A DNA stretch of 64,000 nt from Rhodospirillaceae bacterium. GTDB lineage: Bacteria > Pseudomonadota > Alphaproteobacteria > Bin65. This document shows, piece after piece, positions 61,184-64,000 of the stretch. Made by a program: the position numbers and the translations under genes. The stretch's first letter is position 1. Each line of letters starts with the position of its first letter. The stretch spans positions 62,001 through 126,000 of the forward strand of contig JAPPLJ010000036.1 of NCBI GenBank assembly GCA_028819475.1, written 5' to 3'. Below the pieces are notes generated by a model. That model saw only the letters and a program-made list of their open reading frames with translations, was not told the DNA's origin and did no database searches.

Positions 61184-62521
61184 ATGGCAAAACGGCAAAC
61201 CGGTGCGGCCCCAAAACGGATTGGGCCGAAACGGGTCGGACGGCGCGGTTTTCTGGCGGCCGGCGGCGGTGCGGCCGCGGCGGTGGCGGCCTCGACGCTC
61301 GGGGCGCCCGCGGTGCATGCGGCGAAGACGGTGAAGATCGGCTTCGTCAGCCCGCAGACCGGCCCGCTGGCGCCGTTCGGCGAGGCCGACCGCTTCGTGC
61401 TGGCCGATGCGCGCGAGACGTTGAAGAACGGCATCAGGATCGGCTCGAAGACCTACCCGGTCGAAATCGTCGCCAAGGATTCGCAGTCGAACCCGAACCG
61501 GGCCGCGGAGGTCGCGGCGGAGCTGATCCTGAAGGAAAACGTCAACCTGATGATGGGGTCGTCGTCCGGCGATACCGTCAACCCGGTTTCCGACCAGTGC
61601 GAGGCCAACGAAGTGCCCTGCGTGACGTCGGATACGCCGTGGCAGGTGGTCTATTTCGGCCGGGGCGGCACGCCGCAGAAGGGCTTCAAGTGGACCTACC
61701 ACTTCTTCTGGGGCATCGACGACATGATCGGCGTGTTCATGAACATGTGGAACGACCTGGACACGAACAGGAAGATCGGGGCGCTGATCGCCAACGATTC
61801 CGACGGCGTGGTCGCCGGCGATCCCAAGCGCGGCTTCAAGCCGCCGATGGAGGCCGGCGGCTTCAAGTATTTCCAGCGCGGCCTGTTCAATCCCGGCACG
61901 TTCAACTTCAGCGGCCAAATCGGCGACATGCGGAAGGAAGGCGTGGAAATCCTGACCGGCCTCGCCACGCCGCCGGACTTCTCGACCTTCTGGGGCCAGG
62001 CCGCCCAGCAGGGGCTGGCCAGCCAGCTTAAGGCCGCCACGATCGCGAAGGCGCTGCTCTTCCCGGCGGCCGTCGAGGCGCTCGGCGACCGCGGCGTCGG
62101 GCTCACCACCGAGGTCTGGTGGTCGCCGTCCCACCCGTTCCGCTCTGCGTTGAACGGCAAGTCGTCGGCGGAGTTCGCAGCGGCGTATATCGCGGCCACC
62201 GGCAAGCAGTGGACCCAGCCTATGGGCTTCAAGCACGCCAATATCGAAGTGGCGATCGACGTGCTCAAACGCTGCGGCGATCCGGGCGATCCCGAGGCGA
62301 TCCTCAAGGCGATCGAGGAGACCAACTACAATTCGATCGTCGGCCCGGTGTCGTGGAAATTCGGCGACCGGCGCAACCCGGTAAAGAATATCTGCCGGAC
62401 GCCGCTGGTCGGCGGCCAGTGGGTCAAGGGCAAGAAGTTCAAGTACGACCTGGTGATCGTCAACAACAAGTCGGCGCCGCAAATCGCCACCGGCGCGGAG
62501 ATCAAGCCGCTGGCGTATTAG
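61184..62521 (+). CDS. Tat-exported LivK-type ABC binding protein
   Basis: This 445-residue periplasmic binding protein has a Tat signal (GRRGFLAAGGGAAAAVAAS near 20-38). The mature part, IGFVSPQTGPLAPFGEADRFV, SQSNPNRAAEVAAELILKENV and MMGSSSGDTVNPVS, is of the branched-chain amino acid/aromatic acid binding family. The start at 61184 has GGGAGGAGAG upstream; the in-frame reading from 61058 is not supported. No permease genes follow; a palindromic repeat and a GYD gene do. Ligand unknown. Confidence 0.87.
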   Translation: MAKRQTGAAPKRIGPKRVGRRGFLAAGGGAAAAVAASTLGAPAVHAAKTVKIGFVSPQTGPLAPFGEADRFVLADARETLKNGIRIGSKTYPVEIVAKDSQSNPNRAAEVAAELILKENVNLMMGSSSGDTVNPVSDQCEANEVPCVTSDTPWQVVYFGRGGTPQKGFKWTYHFFWGIDDMIGVFMNMWNDLDTNRKIGALIANDSDGVVAGDPKRGFKPPMEAGGFKYFQRGLFNPGTFNFSGQIGDMRKEGVEILTGLATPPDFSTFWGQAAQQGLASQLKAATIAKALLFPAAVEALGDRGVGLTTEVWWSPSHPFRSALNGKSSAEFAAAYIAATGKQWTQPMGFKHANIEVAIDVLKRCGDPGDPEAILKAIEETNYNSIVGPVSWKFGDRRNPVKNICRTPLVGGQWVKGKKFKYDLVIVNNKSAPQIATGAEIKPLAY

Positions 62522-62580
62522 GGCAGTCTTCGCTTGGTGGAGGGGGCGCCTCGCCGGTTTTCCGGCTGTGCGCTTCCCAT

Positions 62581-62703
62581 CCGTCATTTCGACCGACCGT
62601 AGGGAGCGGAGAAATCTTTCCGGTACGGCGCCTCGGTCCGTGATGCGTGCAGAAAAGATATCTCCGCTGCGCGGCCGGCCGGCCGCTCCGGTCGATATGA
62701 CGG
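62581..62703. repeat. Dispersed palindromic repeat, copy 2
   Basis: It has the same CCGTCATTTCGACCGA and CCGGTCGATATGACGG ends as the element at 143-295, with GGAGAAATCTTTCCGG and AGATATCTCCGC inside, but a different centre. It lies between the LivK-type gene and the GYD gene. The 380-base spacer (62522-62901) holds no other gene. Confidence 0.75.
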
Positions 62704-62901
62704 TTGAATGAGACCTAACCGGCAAGCGGCCGCCCGGCTGGCCGGCGCCGGCGACGCAGGTGTCTGTTCCGACGACGAGCACAGCGAGGCGGGCAGCGCG
62801 CTCGGTTCCGACTGCCGCGCTCGGCGGCTTCGTCGCTGCGGCCTTGAAGAAACACCGGGCATCGCCCATCATCCAGGACTGCAAAATCTGGAGGTAGTCC
62901 C

Positions 62902-63222
62902 ATGGGCAAATACATGTTCCACGCGACGTACACGGGCGAAGGGCTCGTGGGCCTTTTGAAGGAGGGCGGCAGCCGCCGGCGGGCAGCGCTGACCCAGACC
63001 ATCGAGGCGATGGGCGGCAACGTGGAGGGGCTCTACTACGCCTTCGGCGAGACGGACCTTTACATCATCTGCGATCTTCCCGACGACGCTACGGCCACGG
63101 CGGTCTCGCTCAACATCGCCAAGGCGGGCGCCCTCAACATGAGGGCCACCGTGCTGCTCACGCCCGAGACGGTGGACGAGGCGGTGAAGAAGACGGTGCC
63201 GTACCGGCCGCCCGGAGCGTAG
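62902..63222 (+). CDS. GYD-domain protein
   Basis: This 106-residue protein matches the GYD family: TYTGEGLVGLLKEGGSRRRAAL, then MGGNVEGLYYAFGETDLYIIC and the final VDEAVKKTVPYRPPGA. GYD proteins are small ferredoxin-like-fold proteins of unknown function, often beside transport or dehydrogenase genes. GGAGG lies 7 bases before the ATG. Confidence 0.85.
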   Translation: MGKYMFHATYTGEGLVGLLKEGGSRRRAALTQTIEAMGGNVEGLYYAFGETDLYIICDLPDDATATAVSLNIAKAGALNMRATVLLTPETVDEAVKKTVPYRPPGA

Positions 63223-63624
63223 GCCACCGGCGGCGGCAAGTTCAGGTCGCGGGCGCTGTTGTTGATCAGGGCGTAGAGGGCAAATTCCGGAGAAGGACCC
63301 GGTGGAGAGCACGGTCCTCACCCTGCCCATTCGGTAGCAGCTTGAAGCATGACGCATGTCGCCGATGGAATAGGGGTCGACCGCGGACAGTCGCGGCGTT
63401 CGCCCTATTTCGAGCGGCAGGCCAACTCATCGACTTTCCGCAATCGCAGAGGGTCAAGCCGGGGCGCCGAACGACAAGCCGGCCGCCGGGGCAGCCATGC
63501 GCCGGGAATATAGCTACTGCCCCTGCCGGCCCGGCTGACATCTCGAAACGGATCGGTTACGGTTCGGCCCGGTTTTTCCGCGGCGGCCATCGATTGGGTG
63601 CAGCGCCGCATTGCAGAGGGAGGA
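63223..63624. other. Intergenic region, no gene seen
   Basis: No open frame here has a supported product. On the minus strand, from about 63293 down, the bases read like protein (SPEFALYALINNSARDLNLP) but with no start or recognisable family; this could be a gene remnant or chance. AGAGGGAGGA near the right end is the ribosome site of the next gene. Confidence 0.4.
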
Positions 63625-64000
63625 ATGAAGTTGACCGACACGAAACATGGCAAAACGGATTTGCAGCCGGATTTTGAGCGCCGGCAGACGCGCCGCAGTT
63701 TCATGGGCAAGGCGGCCGCCGCGGGCACCGTCGCCTTTGCCGCCCCTTGGGTGACCACCGCGGCGCGTGCCGCCGGGGAGATCAATGTCGTCCTCAACCA
63801 GGGCCTTCTCGCGAAACTGTGGATCGATCATCTGCATCCGCAGTTCGAGAAGATGACCGGCGCGAAGATCAACCTCCAGCAGTCGGTGACGAGCCGGATG
63901 CTCGTGATGCTGCGGACCCAGAAGGCCAGTCCGCCGGACCTGATGCAGTTTTCCGAAGCGGGCGTGTTCCTGGCCAAGGAACGCGGCCTGATCCGCCAGC
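63625..64000 (+). CDS. Tat-exported ABC binding protein, start only
   Basis: The gene runs off the right edge; the first 125 codons are present with no stop. It has a Tat signal (RRQTRRSFMGKAAAAGTVA, then AAPWVTTAARAA), and the mature part INVVLNQGLLAKLWIDHLHP then QFEKMTGAKINLQQ looks like an extracellular solute-binding protein of family 1 or the PotD type. Its permease genes probably lie to the right of the window. Confidence 0.85.
   Translation, partial: MKLTDTKHGKTDLQPDFERRQTRRSFMGKAAAAGTVAFAAPWVTTAARAAGEINVVLNQGLLAKLWIDHLHPQFEKMTGAKINLQQSVTSRMLVMLRTQKASPPDLMQFSEAGVFLAKERGLIRQ

Noticed and set aside
60092-62884. A 930-codon minus-strand frame
   Set aside because: It is antisense to the HpaH-type and LivK-type genes, which have clear motifs and ribosome sites.
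63223-63293. Protein-like reading on the minus strand (ALYALINNSARDLNLP)
   Set aside because: No start, no family recognised and it runs into the antisense of the GYD gene; too short to call a pseudogene.

Overview
The window is high-GC DNA with short intergenic gaps, ATGA start/stop overlaps and many Tat-dependent binding proteins. Plant-type gshA, gltBD, an hflK-hflC-DUF2065 block, an FnrL/FixK-type regulator and TRAP and ABC uptake systems together suggest a free-living or host-associated alphaproteobacterium, possibly Rhodospirillales-like. The order is inference. No rRNA, tRNA, CRISPR array, transposase or phage gene was seen. The sequence ends inside a gene on the right.

Layout. 1-5.7 kb: a dispersed palindromic repeat, a two-part methyltransferase and an oligopeptide-type ABC transporter (binding protein, DppB, DppC), all on the minus strand. 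5.9-10.6 kb: a minus-strand run ubiD, threonine dehydratase-like, rsmE, gshA. 10.7-14.6 kb: YbjN-like secreted protein, GGCT-like protein, SDR epimerase, TldE/PmbA. 14.6-21.7 kb: a class II aldolase gene divergent from a TRAP uptake locus whose dctP and dctQM are separated by a two-gene molybdenum hydroxylase (IorAB-like). 21.7-24.9 kb: HAD phosphatase, GH3-family protein, glutathione transferase. 25.3-31.4 kb: glutamate synthase gltBD. 31.5-35.6 kb: RND efflux pair. 35.9-38.5 kb: YtcJ-like amidohydrolase and CobW-type GTPase. 38.5-41.6 kb: two CAP-domain exported proteins and Mrp/ApbC. 41.9-44.3 kb: hflK, hflC, DUF2065. 44.5-46.4 kb: an Fe-S FNR-type regulator, and a universal stress protein gene preceded by a perfect FNR box. 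46.4-48.3 kb: isochorismatase-fold hydrolase and an orphan polyamine-type binding protein.

The most unusual part is 48.4-60.1 kb, read mainly on the minus strand. It contains a cytoplasmic AmiC-like ligand sensor (with a divergent MarR gene), a flotillin/SPFH protein with its own promoter, an amide/urea-type binding protein, a LivH permease, a LivM permease fused to a LivG/UrtD-type ATPase, a UrtE-type ATPase fused through a Pro/Ala linker to a nitrile-hydratase-type amidase, and an acyl-CoA ligase. The genes read as a path: bind and import an amide, hydrolyse it at the transporter's cytoplasmic face, then activate the freed acid as a CoA thioester. The tethering is seen in the sequence; the pathway is inferred. 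The LivM-LivG junction contains a 37-base C homopolymer that may be a slippage-prone site or an assembly fault.

60.2-64 kb: an HpaH-type hydratase, a LivK-type binding protein, a second copy of the dispersed palindrome, a GYD-domain protein and the start of another Tat-exported binding protein.
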